From: Caldifarciminota bacterium | Lineage (GTDB): Bacteria > Hydrothermota > Hydrothermia > UBA1063 > CAJXJZ01 | Reading direction: 5' to 3' | DNA: 64,000 nt | Assembly (NCBI GenBank): GCA_026986775.1 | Contig: JALSNX010000022.1 | Coordinates: 27,520 to 91,519 of the forward strand | In this document: one piece after another, positions 1 to 9,734 of the stretch | How the letters are laid out: each line of letters begins with the position of its first letter | How positions within the stretch are numbered: the first letter of the stretch is position 1 | Notes under the pieces: generated by a model | What the model saw: only the letters and a program-made list of their open reading frames with translations | Told to the model about the DNA's origin: nothing | Database searches by the model: none | Program-made: the position numbers and the translations under genes

Positions 1-69
1 ATAGTTAGGAGAAAGGGAAGAGTTTGGGTTATTTGTGAAAACCCCAAACACAAGCAAAGACAGGGATAG
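1..69 (+). CDS. rpmJ: 50S ribosomal protein L36 (C-terminal part, truncated at window edge)
   Basis: Frame 1 reads IVRRKGRVWVICENPKHKQRQG*, the typical L36 C-terminus, directly upstream of rpsM; not in the ORF track. Confidence 0.93.
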   Translation: MVRRKGRVWVICENPKHKQRQG

Positions 70-79
70 GAGGTAACTT

Positions 80-460
80 ATGGCGAGAATTGCAGGTGTT
101 GATCTTCCCAAGAACAAGAGGATTGAGGTTGCACTTACCTATATTTTTGGAATAGGACTTTCCACTTCAAGAAAAATTCTTTCAGCCACAGGTGTTAATC
201 CAGATACAAGAGTTAAGAATCTCACTCCAGAAGAAGTGGCAAAACTGAGAGAGGAAGTGGATAAATACAGGGTTGAAGGTGCTTTGAGGGCGGAGATAGC
301 GAGAAATATAAAAAGGCTTATAGATATAGGATGCTATAGAGGTCTAAGGCACAAGATGGGACTCCCTGTTCGTGGGCAGAGGACAAGGTCTAATGCAAGA
401 ACGAGAAAGGGCCCTCGTGGGAATATGCTTAAAAGAAGCAGAAAGAAGGGAGGTAAATAA
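80..460 (+). CDS. rpsM: 30S ribosomal protein S13
   Basis: [26 protein letters not shown]...; gene order. Confidence 0.98.
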   Translation: MARIAGVDLPKNKRIEVALTYIFGIGLSTSRKILSATGVNPDTRVKNLTPEEVAKLREEVDKYRVEGALRAEIARNIKRLIDIGCYRGLRHKMGLPVRGQRTRSNARTRKGPRGNMLKRSRKKGGK

Positions 461-864
461 TGGCCAGAAGAACAAGTTCTGAAACTCTGAGGAGAAAGAA
501 GAAAAGAGCTAAGGGTATAGAGCCTGTTGGTATAGCCCATATTCAATCCACATTTAACAACACCATAGTCACTATAACTGACCTTAAGGGGAATACCATT
601 ACATGGGCAAGTGGGGGTACTGTTGGTTTCTCCGGCACAAGAAAGGGTACTCCTTTTGCCGCAATGAAAGCGGCTGAAAGAGCTGCAAAAGAGGCCAAAT
701 CCATTGGAGTCCAGAGGGTTGAGGTCTGGGTTAAGGGTCCCGGGCCTGGCAGAGAGTCGGCAATAAGAGCAATTCAGGCTGCTGGTTTAGAGGTTTTTGC
801 AATTAAAGATGTAACGCCCATACCCCATAATGGCTGCAGACCACCAAAAAGAAGGAGAGTGTAG
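460..864 (+). CDS. rpsK: 30S ribosomal protein S11
   Basis: S11 motifs ([30 protein letters not shown]). Confidence 0.98.
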   Translation: MARRTSSETLRRKKKRAKGIEPVGIAHIQSTFNNTIVTITDLKGNTITWASGGTVGFSGTRKGTPFAAMKAAERAAKEAKSIGVQRVEVWVKGPGPGRESAIRAIQAAGLEVFAIKDVTPIPHNGCRPPKRRRV

Positions 865-866
865 GT

Positions 867-1496
867 ATGGCGAGATATACAGGTCCAAAGTGCAGGTTAT
901 GCAGGAGGGAAGGAGAAAAGTTGTTTCTTAAGGGTGACCGTTGTTTTTCCAAGTGTCCACTGGATGGACATAAAAGGTATCCACCCGGAATGCACGGCCC
1001 TGAGAGGAGAAAGAAACTGTCAATTTATGGCTTACAGTTGCGTGAAAAACAGAAAGTAAAGAGAATATACGGGGTGCTTGAAGCTCAGTTTAGAAAGTTT
1101 TTTGAGTGGGCGAGAAAAATGCCTGGTAATACAGGTGAAAATCTTCTCTCACTTCTTGAACGCAGACTTGATAATGTAGTTTACCGTCTCGGTCTTGCTT
1201 CAAGCAGATCACAGGCAAGGCAGCTTGTGAATCATGGACATGTAAGAGTTAATGGCAGAAAGGTTGATATTGCCTCATATCTCGTAAAGCCTGGCGATAT
1301 TATCACAGTTTCTGACAGAGCAAAAAAGATACCATTTATCCAGGAGAATCTTGAGTCTCTTGATGTTTCTGCCATCCCAACGTGGCTTGTGTTTGATAAG
1401 AATAAGATAGAGGGCAAGGTCGTAAGGAATCCTATCAGAACAGATATCACATATCCTGTAAATGAAACCCTGATTATTGAGCTCTACTCCAAGTAG
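867..1496 (+). CDS. rpsD: 30S ribosomal protein S4, zinc-ribbon (C+) form
   Basis: [19 protein letters not shown]..., S4 domain [19 protein letters not shown]-terminal Cys pairs. Confidence 0.98.
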   Translation: MARYTGPKCRLCRREGEKLFLKGDRCFSKCPLDGHKRYPPGMHGPERRKKLSIYGLQLREKQKVKRIYGVLEAQFRKFFEWARKMPGNTGENLLSLLERRLDNVVYRLGLASSRSQARQLVNHGHVRVNGRKVDIASYLVKPGDIITVSDRAKKIPFIQENLESLDVSAIPTWLVFDKNKIEGKVVRNPIRTDITYPVNETLIIELYSK

Positions 1497-1506
1497 GGGT
1501 AAATCT

Positions 1507-2496
1507 ATGAAGAATTTAATTATACCAGAAGGCATAGTTGTTTTAGAGGAAACCGGAAATTACGGTAAGTATGTATTTGCTCCTCTGGAAAGGGGCTTTG
1601 GCATTACAGTGGGAAACAGTATAAGAAGGGTTCTCTTATCCTCTATTCCGGGACAGGCTATTTATGCGGTTAAAATAGAGGGAGTGCTTCATGAATTTTC
1701 TACGATTAAAGGAGTTGTGGAAGATGTTCCGCACATTGTTTTGAATCTCAAGCGAGTTAGGCTTAAGTTTGATGAAGGCTCACCTGACGAGGCTGTAATA
1801 AGACTGAAGGTTCAGGGACCAAAAGAAGTAAGAGCCAGTGACCTTGATGTACCTGAATTCGTAAGTGTTATGGACCCGGATCATCTTATAGCCACGATTA
1901 CTACGGATACAGTTCTGGAAATGGAAATCAGAGCCAATAAGGGCAGAGGGTTTGTTCAGGTGGAGGACATGAAAGTTGAATTGCCGGAGGGCTTCATCCT
2001 TATTGATGCTATATACAGTCCTGTTCAGAAGGTGAATTACACAGTAGAGAATATGCGTGTGGGGTCAAGGACAGACTATGAGAAACTCATCCTTGAAATA
2101 TGGACCGATGGCTCAGTTGCGCCGTTTGATTCTCTAAAAGAGGCAGCCGATATTCTCAGAGATCATTGCGAAAGAATAACCGCACTTGTAAAAGAGGAGA
2201 AAAAAGAAGAGGAGACCATCCGATTTGAGGAAAGAGAGAGAATCAGAAACTTCATACTCAATGACATCGCAACACTTGAACTATCAAGGAGAACGCTGAA
2301 CTGCCTGAGGGATGCAGGGATTAACAAAATCTATCAGCTTGTCGCAAAGAGCGAGGATGAACTTCTTGAGCTTAAAAACTTTGGACAGAAATCTCTTTCT
2401 GAAGTCAAGGAGAAGCTTGCAAGGTTTAACTATACCCTTGGTCTGGACATTACCAAGTATTTGAAAGAGGAGGAAATAGAGAATGAGACATCTTAA
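1507..2496 (+). CDS. rpoA: DNA-directed RNA polymerase subunit alpha
   Basis: GFGITVGNSIRRVLLSSIPG, alphaCTD; start moved from 1477 to ATG 1507 (MKNLIIPEG) behind aggggtaaatct. Confidence 0.97.
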   Translation: MKNLIIPEGIVVLEETGNYGKYVFAPLERGFGITVGNSIRRVLLSSIPGQAIYAVKIEGVLHEFSTIKGVVEDVPHIVLNLKRVRLKFDEGSPDEAVIRLKVQGPKEVRASDLDVPEFVSVMDPDHLIATITTDTVLEMEIRANKGRGFVQVEDMKVELPEGFILIDAIYSPVQKVNYTVENMRVGSRTDYEKLILEIWTDGSVAPFDSLKEAADILRDHCERITALVKEEKKEEETIRFEERERIRNFILNDIATLELSRRTLNCLRDAGINKIYQLVAKSEDELLELKNFGQKSLSEVKEKLARFNYTLGLDITKYLKEEEIENETS

Positions 2497-2917
2497 AAAG
2501 GTTAAGAAACTGGGAAGAGATACAGAGCACAGGAAGGCCCTTCTAAGAAATCAGGTTATTTCCCTTTTTACGCATGGTAAAATTAAGACCACGTTACAGA
2601 AGGCAAAGGAAACAAGACGCTGGGCTGAAAAGATGATTACGCTTGGTAAGAGGGGAACTGTGCCTGCCAGAAGAGAAGCGTTTAAATTCCTTGCAGATAG
2701 AAAAATGGTTAACAGGGTGTTTGATGAAATTGCTCCACTATTTAAAGAAAGAAATGGCGGGTACACGAGAATATATAAGTTATGGAGACGGAGAGGTGAT
2801 AACGCCGAGATGGCAATGCTGGAACTTATAGAGTTTCCATCCGCAAAGGAAGAAGAGCCAAAAGAGGCCCAGGAAGAGGGAAAAAAGAAGAAAAAGGGCC
2901 TTTTTAGAAGAAGGTAG
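2483..2917 (+). CDS. rplQ: 50S ribosomal protein L17
   Basis: MRHLKKVKKLGRDTEHRKALLRNQVISLFTHGKIKTT; overlaps rpoA end. Confidence 0.97.
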   Translation: MRHLKKVKKLGRDTEHRKALLRNQVISLFTHGKIKTTLQKAKETRRWAEKMITLGKRGTVPARREAFKFLADRKMVNRVFDEIAPLFKERNGGYTRIYKLWRRRGDNAEMAMLELIEFPSAKEEEPKEAQEEGKKKKKGLFRRR

Positions 2918-2948
2918 TCGTTCAACCCACTGATATACAACGGTTTAG

Positions 2949-2984
2949 GCCCATCTCTCAGGTTTGAATGGCTGAGAGAGGGGC
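2949..2984 (+). terminator. Rho-independent terminator after the ribosomal operon
   Basis: GCCCaTCTCTCAG...CTGAGAGAgGGGC stem (one mismatch) followed by tttataatttattt. Confidence 0.8.
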
Positions 2985-2998
2985 TTTATAATTTATTT

Positions 2999-4024
2999 AT
3001 GTATAATTGTTCAATTTCACTTGAAAATTTCAGGAGTTTTGAAGTTTTCAGTGCAGATTTTTCTGATAGAGTGGTAATAATTCATGGAGAAAATGGTTCG
3101 GGTAAGACATCACTCCTTGAAGCCATATTTTATGTATTTTATGGCGTGTCATTTCGTGACAGAGATATAAGTTCTCTAATAAAGAATGGTACATATTATT
3201 CAAAGATCACTCTGACCATAGATGATAAAGAGATTTCTGCATACCTTGACCGCTTTGGAAATAGAAGTGTTGCGCTTAATGGAGAGAGTATAGCAAGAAA
3301 CACTTTAAGAAAGAGTTTTATTCCAATATATTCAATTGGTAGAGATAATCTGATTGATGGTTCTCAATCTGATAGAAGGCGGATAATAAACAAACTTGCC
3401 TCACTCTCAATTGAAGGTTTCCGAAGTGTTCTTTCTGCTTATGAAAGGATAGCAAAGAATAAAAAGGAAGCCATTATCAGGAAAGATATTGCCACCCTTA
3501 CTGCTATTAACCAGAAGTTTTATGAACTTTACAGCATTATATCCAGGACAAGGAGTGAGGTGGTAGATAGATTATCTTCAATTGCAGAGAGACTTGGCTA
3601 TGAGGATATGCAATTTATATATAAACCGTCAATCATAGAATATTCCATGCTTGAGGAAGCTTTACACAGGGAGATTGAGGAAGAGAAGATGACCATGGGA
3701 GCCAGCTTTGATGTTATTGACGTTAGATTGAAAGGTATTGATGCAAGAAAATTTCTATCTCATGGCGAAAAGCATTACCTCTGGTATGTTCTTTTGTTTG
3801 AATTCATTAAAGATTTTTCTCGTAGATATGATAGAGGAGTTTTGATGTTGATGGATGAGGCTTTTTCAGTTCTTGATGATGCGAAAACGAAAGAACTTTT
3901 AGATGCTATAATGTATGGTCCTGAAAAGGTTGTTTACTTTTTCACCACCCAGCGCAGGATTCCTGTAACTGCATCGTATCTGTATCTTGGTAGAGCATAT
4001 GGAAGAATTCGGGCAGACAGTTAA
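2999..4024 (+). CDS. recF: DNA replication/repair protein RecF
   Basis: HGENGSGKTSLLEAIFYVFYG Walker A; D-loop LMDEAFSVLDD; next to gyrB. Confidence 0.88.
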   Translation: MYNCSISLENFRSFEVFSADFSDRVVIIHGENGSGKTSLLEAIFYVFYGVSFRDRDISSLIKNGTYYSKITLTIDDKEISAYLDRFGNRSVALNGESIARNTLRKSFIPIYSIGRDNLIDGSQSDRRRIINKLASLSIEGFRSVLSAYERIAKNKKEAIIRKDIATLTAINQKFYELYSIISRTRSEVVDRLSSIAERLGYEDMQFIYKPSIIEYSMLEEALHREIEEEKMTMGASFDVIDVRLKGIDARKFLSHGEKHYLWYVLLFEFIKDFSRRYDRGVLMLMDEAFSVLDDAKTKELLDAIMYGPEKVVYFFTTQRRIPVTASYLYLGRAYGRIRADS

Positions 4025-4283
4025 CAGAGTTTTAAAGAGATTACTGGGAAAGAAGGCGCATAAGTTTGAGATAGTAAATAGCATTAATGAATTCTTTGAA
4101 ATGAAGGGAATAAATTTAGAGGAGTTTGAGGTGGATGTAAAGAGGAAGTATGTGTACATAAGGGTGAAAAATCCGTATATGAGACAGGAAATGTCACTTA
4201 TGTTATACGAACTCATGGAGTTTCTCAAAAAAAAGTGTTCAAAAATTATGAGTTATGAAATAAAGTTTACAGGGAGGCCATGA
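3987..4283 (+). CDS. DUF721/DciA-like protein
   Basis: Small protein between recF and gyrB, weak resemblance plus classic synteny. Confidence 0.6.
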   Translation: MVEHMEEFGQTVNRVLKRLLGKKAHKFEIVNSINEFFEMKGINLEEFEVDVKRKYVYIRVKNPYMRQEMSLMLYELMEFLKKKCSKIMSYEIKFTGRP

Positions 4284-6190
4284 TGGATAAGGACCCTAAA
4301 GAGAACAAGAAGAATTACACTGCTCAGGATATAAGAGTGCTGAAGGGCCTTGAGGGTGTGAGAATGAGGCCTGCAATGTATATTGGTGATGTTGGTAAAA
4401 GAGGACTTCATCATCTTATTTACGAAATTGTTGATAATGCGGTTGATGAAGCACTGGCTGGGTACTGTTCAGAGATAAGTATAACACTGAATGAAGATGG
4501 AAGTGTTACCATAGAGGATAATGGAAGGGGTATTCCTGTTGATATTCATCCTGAAAAGGGAATCCCTGCAGTTCAGGTTGTGTTTACAATACTTCATGCG
4601 GGTGGAAAATTTGGTTCAAAGGCCTATCAGATTTCTGGTGGTCTTCATGGTGTTGGTGCGTCTGTAGTAAATGCACTTTCTGAATGGCTTGTTGTTGAGG
4701 TCATGCGGGATGGAAAAATATACAGACAGAGGTATTCAAGAGGAGAAGTTGTTACGCCGCTTGAAGTTGTGGGAGAAACAGATAAAACAGGAACAAGGGT
4801 TACCTTTAAGCCTGATGCAGAGATTTTTAAGGTAACAGAATTTGATTATGAGGTTTTAAGAGATAGAATCAGGGAAATAGCTCTTCTTATAGGTGGCTTA
4901 AAGTTCAGGCTTGAAGATAGACGTTCGGGATTAAAGGACGAGTTCTATTACGAGGGTGGCCTGGCTGAGTTTGTGGATTTTCTTGATGAAGCAAAACAGA
5001 GGATTGCTGGCCCGTTCTACATGAAAACAAAGAGAGACAATGTGGAGATAGAGATTTCTCTATCGTACAATGCAGGGTATGTTGAAACTATATTGAGTTT
5101 TGTCAATACCATAAACACACATGAGGGTGGAACACATCTTGTTGGTTTTAAAAGTGGTCTTACCCGCGCTATAAATGATATAGCAAAAAGATACAATCTG
5201 GTTAAGGAAAACTTCTCATTTCATGGTGATGATGTAAGGGAAGGACTTACCGCAGTTATACATGTAAAACTACCACATCCTCAATTTGAAGGACAGACAA
5301 AAACCAAGCTGGGAAATGGGTACGTAAAGGGGCTGGTAGAATCTGCATTCTATGAATACTTTATGAGGTGGATGGAAGAGAATCCTAAGGAAGCAGAGAA
5401 GATTGTGGAAAAGGCAAAGACAGCGGCAAAATCAAGGGAGGCAGCAAAGAGGGCAAGAGAACTTATAAGAAGAAAGAGTTTTATAGAGTCCGATTCACTT
5501 CCGGGAAAGCTATCTGATTGTACCTCACAGAATCCTGAGGAGGCTGAGATTTTTATTGTTGAGGGTGAGTCAGCAGGTGGTTCAGCGAAGCAGGGGCGTG
5601 ATAGATATTTTCAGGCTGTTTTGCCACTTAAGGGCAAGATTTTAAATGTTGAGAAGGCGGCGTTGCACAAAGCACTTGCCAATGAGGAAATAAAAGTGCT
5701 CCTTTCAGCTATAGATGCAGGCCTCAAGGATGAGTGTGACCCATCAAAAGCAAGGTATCATAAGATAATAATCATGACCGATGCCGATGTGGATGGTGCT
5801 CATATAAGAACCCTTCTTTTAACATTCTTTTACAGATTTATGAAACCTCTTGTTGAAGCCGGTTATATATACATAGCCCAGCCACCGCTCTATCGTGTGC
5901 AGAAGGGTAAAAAGGTTTTCTATGTGTATTCAGATGAAGAACTGAATGAGAAACTTAAAGAACTTGGCGATGGTGTGCATATACAGAGATACAAGGGTCT
6001 CGGTGAAATGAATCCTGAACAGTTATGGGAAACCACAATGAACCCTGAAAACAGGGTTTTAAAGAGAGTAACCGTAGAAGATGCTGCCGAGGCTGATCGG
6101 TTGTTTTCCATTTTAATGGGAGATAAGGTTGAACCAAGAAGGGAGTTCATAGAAAGGAACGCAAAGAAGGTTCAGAATCTTGATGTGTAA
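4280..6190 (+). CDS. gyrB: DNA gyrase subunit B
   Basis: VRMRPAMYIGDVGKRGLHHLIYEIVDNAVDEA; EGESAGGSAKQGRDR; IMTDADVDGAHIRTLLLTFFYR. Confidence 0.98.
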   Translation: MMDKDPKENKKNYTAQDIRVLKGLEGVRMRPAMYIGDVGKRGLHHLIYEIVDNAVDEALAGYCSEISITLNEDGSVTIEDNGRGIPVDIHPEKGIPAVQVVFTILHAGGKFGSKAYQISGGLHGVGASVVNALSEWLVVEVMRDGKIYRQRYSRGEVVTPLEVVGETDKTGTRVTFKPDAEIFKVTEFDYEVLRDRIREIALLIGGLKFRLEDRRSGLKDEFYYEGGLAEFVDFLDEAKQRIAGPFYMKTKRDNVEIEISLSYNAGYVETILSFVNTINTHEGGTHLVGFKSGLTRAINDIAKRYNLVKENFSFHGDDVREGLTAVIHVKLPHPQFEGQTKTKLGNGYVKGLVESAFYEYFMRWMEENPKEAEKIVEKAKTAAKSREAAKRARELIRRKSFIESDSLPGKLSDCTSQNPEEAEIFIVEGESAGGSAKQGRDRYFQAVLPLKGKILNVEKAALHKALANEEIKVLLSAIDAGLKDECDPSKARYHKIIIMTDADVDGAHIRTLLLTFFYRFMKPLVEAGYIYIAQPPLYRVQKGKKVFYVYSDEELNEKLKELGDGVHIQRYKGLGEMNPEQLWETTMNPENRVLKRVTVEDAAEADRLFSILMGDKVEPRREFIERNAKKVQNLDV

Positions 6191-6255
6191 CTTAATGTGC
6201 TGCAATGCTGTATGCGGAATTATTTGTGGGGCAATGAACTATAAGCACAAAATAC

Positions 6256-6284
6256 TTGACAAAATGCGGGATATGCTTTAAAAA
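6256..6284 (+). promoter_or_regulatory. sigma70-type promoter for HU gene
   Basis: TTGACA-N17-TAAAAA. Confidence 0.5.
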
Positions 6285-6317
6285 TTAGATACTTCAGAAC
6301 AAAAAGGAGGATGATGC

Positions 6318-6593
6318 ATGAACAAGCAAGAACTGATAGTTGAGGTAGCCCAGAGGGCGGGACTCACAAAGAAAGATGCATCCATGGCAGTAAATGCTAT
6401 GCTCGAAGCCATCAAAACATCTCTTGCCAAGAAGGAAGCAGTAAGACTCATTGGCTTCGGTACATTCGATGTAAAGAAGAGAGCAGCAAGAAAGGGCAGA
6501 AACCCCAGAACAGGTGCAGAGCTCAATATACCTGCAAGAACTGCCGTTGTCTTCAGACCGGCCAATGCTCTCAAGGACATAGTAAACAAGTAA
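6318..6593 (+). CDS. HU family DNA-binding protein
   Basis: MNKQELIVEVAQRAGLTKKDA...GRNPRTGAELNIPARTAVVFRPA; SD aaaaaggagg. Confidence 0.97.
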   Translation: MNKQELIVEVAQRAGLTKKDASMAVNAMLEAIKTSLAKKEAVRLIGFGTFDVKKRAARKGRNPRTGAELNIPARTAVVFRPANALKDIVNK

Positions 6594-6608
6594 GATCGGA
6601 TATTCCAT

Positions 6609-7223
6609 ATGCGCGGAGGGGGGCTTTTCAAGTGGGCGGGCTCCCTCCGCAGAACAATATCGGTAATCCTTTTTACAATACACTTTTCAATTTTAACCAC
6701 AGGCTGTAAATTATTTTCACTTAGAAATCCCGAGACAGAAGAAGGGAGTGTTGTGAACACTCCTCATTCATTTACAGAATTATTGAATGTTTTCAAAGAG
6801 AGTATTATGGCGGGTAATATAAACCAGTATGAGATGTTACTTTCAGATAGCTTCAGGTTCAGAGTATGTGACAGGATTTACTATTCAAACCCTGAATTTT
6901 ACAACCACTGGAACAAACAGATGGAAATAAATACCATGCGTAATCTTTTCCTCGCACTGTCCAGAAATGAGAGCTATCCTGTTTTTTTTGAAAATTATAG
7001 CATACAGGCTATAGATACTGCAGAAAGCGATACGCAGCTTGCAAGAATTGAGTATCGTATACACTTTGCTTTTACCTCAGATGAGGTGGATACTGTATGC
7101 GGATACATGGATATTAAGGGTGTAAGAAATTTTGAAAACTGGCAGGTGGACTCCATCTACGACTATTCAGTAGATGAAGACCCCTGCCTATCGGATGTGA
7201 AAGTTAGATTCCTAAGTAAATAA
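6609..7223 (+). CDS. Putative lipoprotein of unknown function
   Basis: Hydrophobic segment with LTTGC lipobox; annotated start lies at a strong hairpin (6613-6650), so start uncertain. Confidence 0.6.
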   Translation: MRGGGLFKWAGSLRRTISVILFTIHFSILTTGCKLFSLRNPETEEGSVVNTPHSFTELLNVFKESIMAGNINQYEMLLSDSFRFRVCDRIYYSNPEFYNHWNKQMEINTMRNLFLALSRNESYPVFFENYSIQAIDTAESDTQLARIEYRIHFAFTSDEVDTVCGYMDIKGVRNFENWQVDSIYDYSVDEDPCLSDVKVRFLSK

Positions 7224-8108
7224 CCTGTATAGGACCGCTTTTTCAGTATGCAGCCTGTTTTCTGATTCCTGAAGAACCACTGAGTGAGGGCCATCAAGCA
7301 CTTCGTCAGTAATCTCTTCCCCACGATGGGCAGGCAGGCAGTGAAGGACTTTCACATGTGAGGGAGCATATTTGAGAAGTTCGGAATTAACCTGATAAGG
7401 TGCAAAGAGCTTCAGTCTCTTTTCCCGTTCTGCCTCCTGACCCATGGAAGCCCATACATCAGTATAAATAAAGTCTGCATCTTTTACCGCTTCCTTTGGG
7501 TCTCTCACAATCTCAAATTTTACTCCAAGCTCAAGGGCTTTTTTTACAATATAGCCGTTTGGCTCGTACTCATAGGGCGTTGCAATGGTAAACTTTCCTC
7601 CTAACAGGGCTGTAGCAGCAAGAAGTGAGTTTGCAACGTTATTACCGTCTCCTATATAGGCAAGGTTTACATTGAATTTACCGCTTATCTCATACATTGT
7701 CATGTAGTCTGCAAGTATCTGGCAGGGATGTTCAAGATCAGAAAGTGCATTTACCACAGGATGTTTTGAGTGTTCTGCAAGTTCAAGTAGAATACCATGA
7801 TGGAAAACTCTTGCTACAATGCCATCAGTCCAGTTATCAAGGTTTTTGGCCACGTCTTTGACAGATTCTCTCTTTCCCAGCTGGATGTCCTGAGGAGAGA
7901 GATAGACACCCTTCCCTCCAAGGTCGTATATAGCTCTTTCAAAGGTAACCCTTGTCCTGAGCGAGGGTTTCTGGAATATAAGGGCTATCATTTTGCCCTC
8001 TAACGGCCTCTCTTTTATTTCACCCTTTTTAAATTTAATGGATATTTCAATGAGTTCTTTAAGTTCCTCGGGAGAGAGGTCAAATATGGAAAGAAAATCC
8101 TTTTTCAT
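7212..8108 (-). CDS. argF: Ornithine carbamoyltransferase
   Basis: FQKPSLRTRVTFE, HPCQILADYMT, VLHCLPAHRGEEIT. Confidence 0.96.
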   Translation of the reverse strand: MKKDFLSIFDLSPEELKELIEISIKFKKGEIKERPLEGKMIALIFQKPSLRTRVTFERAIYDLGGKGVYLSPQDIQLGKRESVKDVAKNLDNWTDGIVARVFHHGILLELAEHSKHPVVNALSDLEHPCQILADYMTMYEISGKFNVNLAYIGDGNNVANSLLAATALLGGKFTIATPYEYEPNGYIVKKALELGVKFEIVRDPKEAVKDADFIYTDVWASMGQEAEREKRLKLFAPYQVNSELLKYAPSHVKVLHCLPAHRGEEITDEVLDGPHSVVLQESENRLHTEKAVLYRLFT

Positions 8109-8119
8109 ACCTCTCCTCC

Positions 8120-9202
8120 TCAGTTTTTGCTCTTAAGTTCCTGGTACTTTTTCATAGCCTCTTTTGCTTTCTGTTTGTCGCCCAATTTTGCATAAAAGAT
8201 ATAGAGCATTTCATAGTAATCTGCATTTTTGGGATTGAGCTTTACTAATTTCTCGTATGCTTCAGCCGCCTTTCTGTAATAGTCTTTTGACTCAGACTTT
8301 TTCTTTTCATTTTCTAATTTCTGGGCATAGAGGTATGATGCAAGTCCAAGATTCTGAAGAGCAGCCTCGTCATCTGGCTGATGTGAGAGGTATGATGTAA
8401 AGGCTTTAACTGCAACGTCATAGTGTTTATTGTTAAAAGCAGATATTCCATAGTTAAAGAGAAGGTCAATGTCAGCTGTATCCTTTTGTAGTGCTTTTTT
8501 ATAGTATTCCTCTGCAAGTTCTGGATACTGCTTGTTTTCTTTGGAATTTTTGAAATAGAAGCTGGCAACTTTGGCATAGTTGTCTTTTGTCGGTGCCAGC
8601 TCAATGGTTTTCTTGAGGCTTTCTTCTGCCTTGGAGAGATACTCTGATTTATGAACTGTATCCTTTGATGCGAGTGAGTCATAAATATTTGCAAGGTAAA
8701 CGTACACAAGCGGATTTTTGGGGTCAATTTCTTTTGCCTTATTTACATAGGCTTCTGCTGTGTCAAACTTTCCTTCCTGAAGATATATGGTGGCTACAGA
8801 CAACAAAGCGGCCTTGTTCTTTGGAGAAAGTTTAAGTGCATATTCAAAGTACTTTAAAGCCCTGTCTTTATCCTGACTGTACGTGTTTTTTCCAGCTGTG
8901 AGAAGAATGTTTATTTCGTTCTCCCCGATTTTGTCTTTGAGCACGCCCTGTTTATCAAGGTCTATTGCCTTAATCAGATTGTCTGCTGCGTCCTGATATT
9001 TCTGCATACCTGTGTATGCCATGGCAATCCAGTAATAAGCTTCCGGGTCCTGTGGTGCCTCTTTTACCCATGCCTTTCCTTCATTAAGGGCTTTTGCCCA
9101 GTTTCTCTGCTGTATGTAGATTTTTACACTTGTTTTATGTGGTGTGCTTGCACAGCCTGCAATTACTCCCACGAGCAACCCTGCTGCAAGAAACCTTTTC
9201 AA
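8120..9202 (-). CDS. TPR-repeat lipoprotein
   Basis: MKRFLAAGLLVGVIAGCAS lipobox; many TPR units; TTG start with ggaggtaacg SD. Confidence 0.9.
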   Translation of the reverse strand: MKRFLAAGLLVGVIAGCASTPHKTSVKIYIQQRNWAKALNEGKAWVKEAPQDPEAYYWIAMAYTGMQKYQDAADNLIKAIDLDKQGVLKDKIGENEINILLTAGKNTYSQDKDRALKYFEYALKLSPKNKAALLSVATIYLQEGKFDTAEAYVNKAKEIDPKNPLVYVYLANIYDSLASKDTVHKSEYLSKAEESLKKTIELAPTKDNYAKVASFYFKNSKENKQYPELAEEYYKKALQKDTADIDLLFNYGISAFNNKHYDVAVKAFTSYLSHQPDDEAALQNLGLASYLYAQKLENEKKKSESKDYYRKAAEAYEKLVKLNPKNADYYEMLYIFYAKLGDKQKAKEAMKKYQELKSKN

Positions 9203-9228
9203 GACGTTACCTCCTTTTTATGGGGTAT

Positions 9229-9257
9229 ATTATAAGACACCGAAAATGTATATACAA
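9229..9257 (-). promoter_or_regulatory. sigma70-type promoter for TPR lipoprotein
   Basis: TTGTAT-N17-TATAAT on minus strand. Confidence 0.55.
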
Positions 9258-9296
9258 AGCCTGAGCCTGCAAGTTTATACAGTTCAATCGCTTGGC

Positions 9297-9325
9297 TTGA
9301 CTGTCCCTTAGGAACTTCGTATAAT
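9297..9325 (+). promoter_or_regulatory. sigma70-type promoter for second HU gene
   Basis: TTGACT-N17-TATAAT. Confidence 0.7.
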
Positions 9326-9358
9326 TTCAGAACTTTTGAAAGGCAAGGAGGAAAGATT

Positions 9359-9637
9359 ATGAAGAAGGCTGATCTCGTAGATAGAATTGCAGAGGAAACC
9401 GGGCTTACAAAAAAGGATGTATACATAGTGATAAACGAGTTTATTGCTCAAATCAAGCAGGCCCTCTGGAATGAGGAAAGGGTGGACCTTCGGGGATTTG
9501 GTGTATTTGAGGTAAAAACACGTAAACCAAGAATAGGCAGGAATCCAAGAACGAAGGAAAAGGTTGAAATACCTGGAAGAAAGGTTGTTACATTTAAACC
9601 TTCCAAACTATTTAAAGTAATTAAGGAGGAAAGATAA
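9359..9637 (+). CDS. HU family DNA-binding protein (second paralogue)
   Basis: MKKADLVDRIAEETGLTKKDVYIVINEF...GRNPRTKEKVEIPGRKVVTFKPSK. Confidence 0.96.
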   Translation: MKKADLVDRIAEETGLTKKDVYIVINEFIAQIKQALWNEERVDLRGFGVFEVKTRKPRIGRNPRTKEKVEIPGRKVVTFKPSKLFKVIKEER

Positions 9638-9732
9638 TGCCCTGTGGAAGGAAAAGAAAAAGAAAGAAGATAAAGACCCATAAGCTCAAAAAAAGAAGGA
9701 AGAGGGACAGGCATAAGAAGAAGAAAAGATAA
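9637..9732 (+). CDS. 31-aa very basic AURKAIP1/COX24-like (mS38/bS22-like) small ribosomal-type protein
   Basis: MPCGRKRKRKKIKTHKLKKRRKRDRHKKKKR*; start overlaps HU stop (TAATG); SD aaggagg; absent from ORF track. Confidence 0.75.
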   Translation: MPCGRKRKRKKIKTHKLKKRRKRDRHKKKKR

Positions 9733-9734
9733 GG

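Noticed and set aside
334-546. Minus-strand ORF antisense to rpsM/rpsK
   Set aside because: Antisense to ribosomal protein genes, no SD or family resemblance; same reasoning applied to the many other antisense ORFs in the track (e.g. 5920-6150, 11705-12169, 24033-24365, 39087-39554)
2551-2940. 129-aa minus-strand ORF antisense to rplQ
   Set aside because: Fully antisense to a conserved ribosomal gene; low-complexity F/S-rich translation
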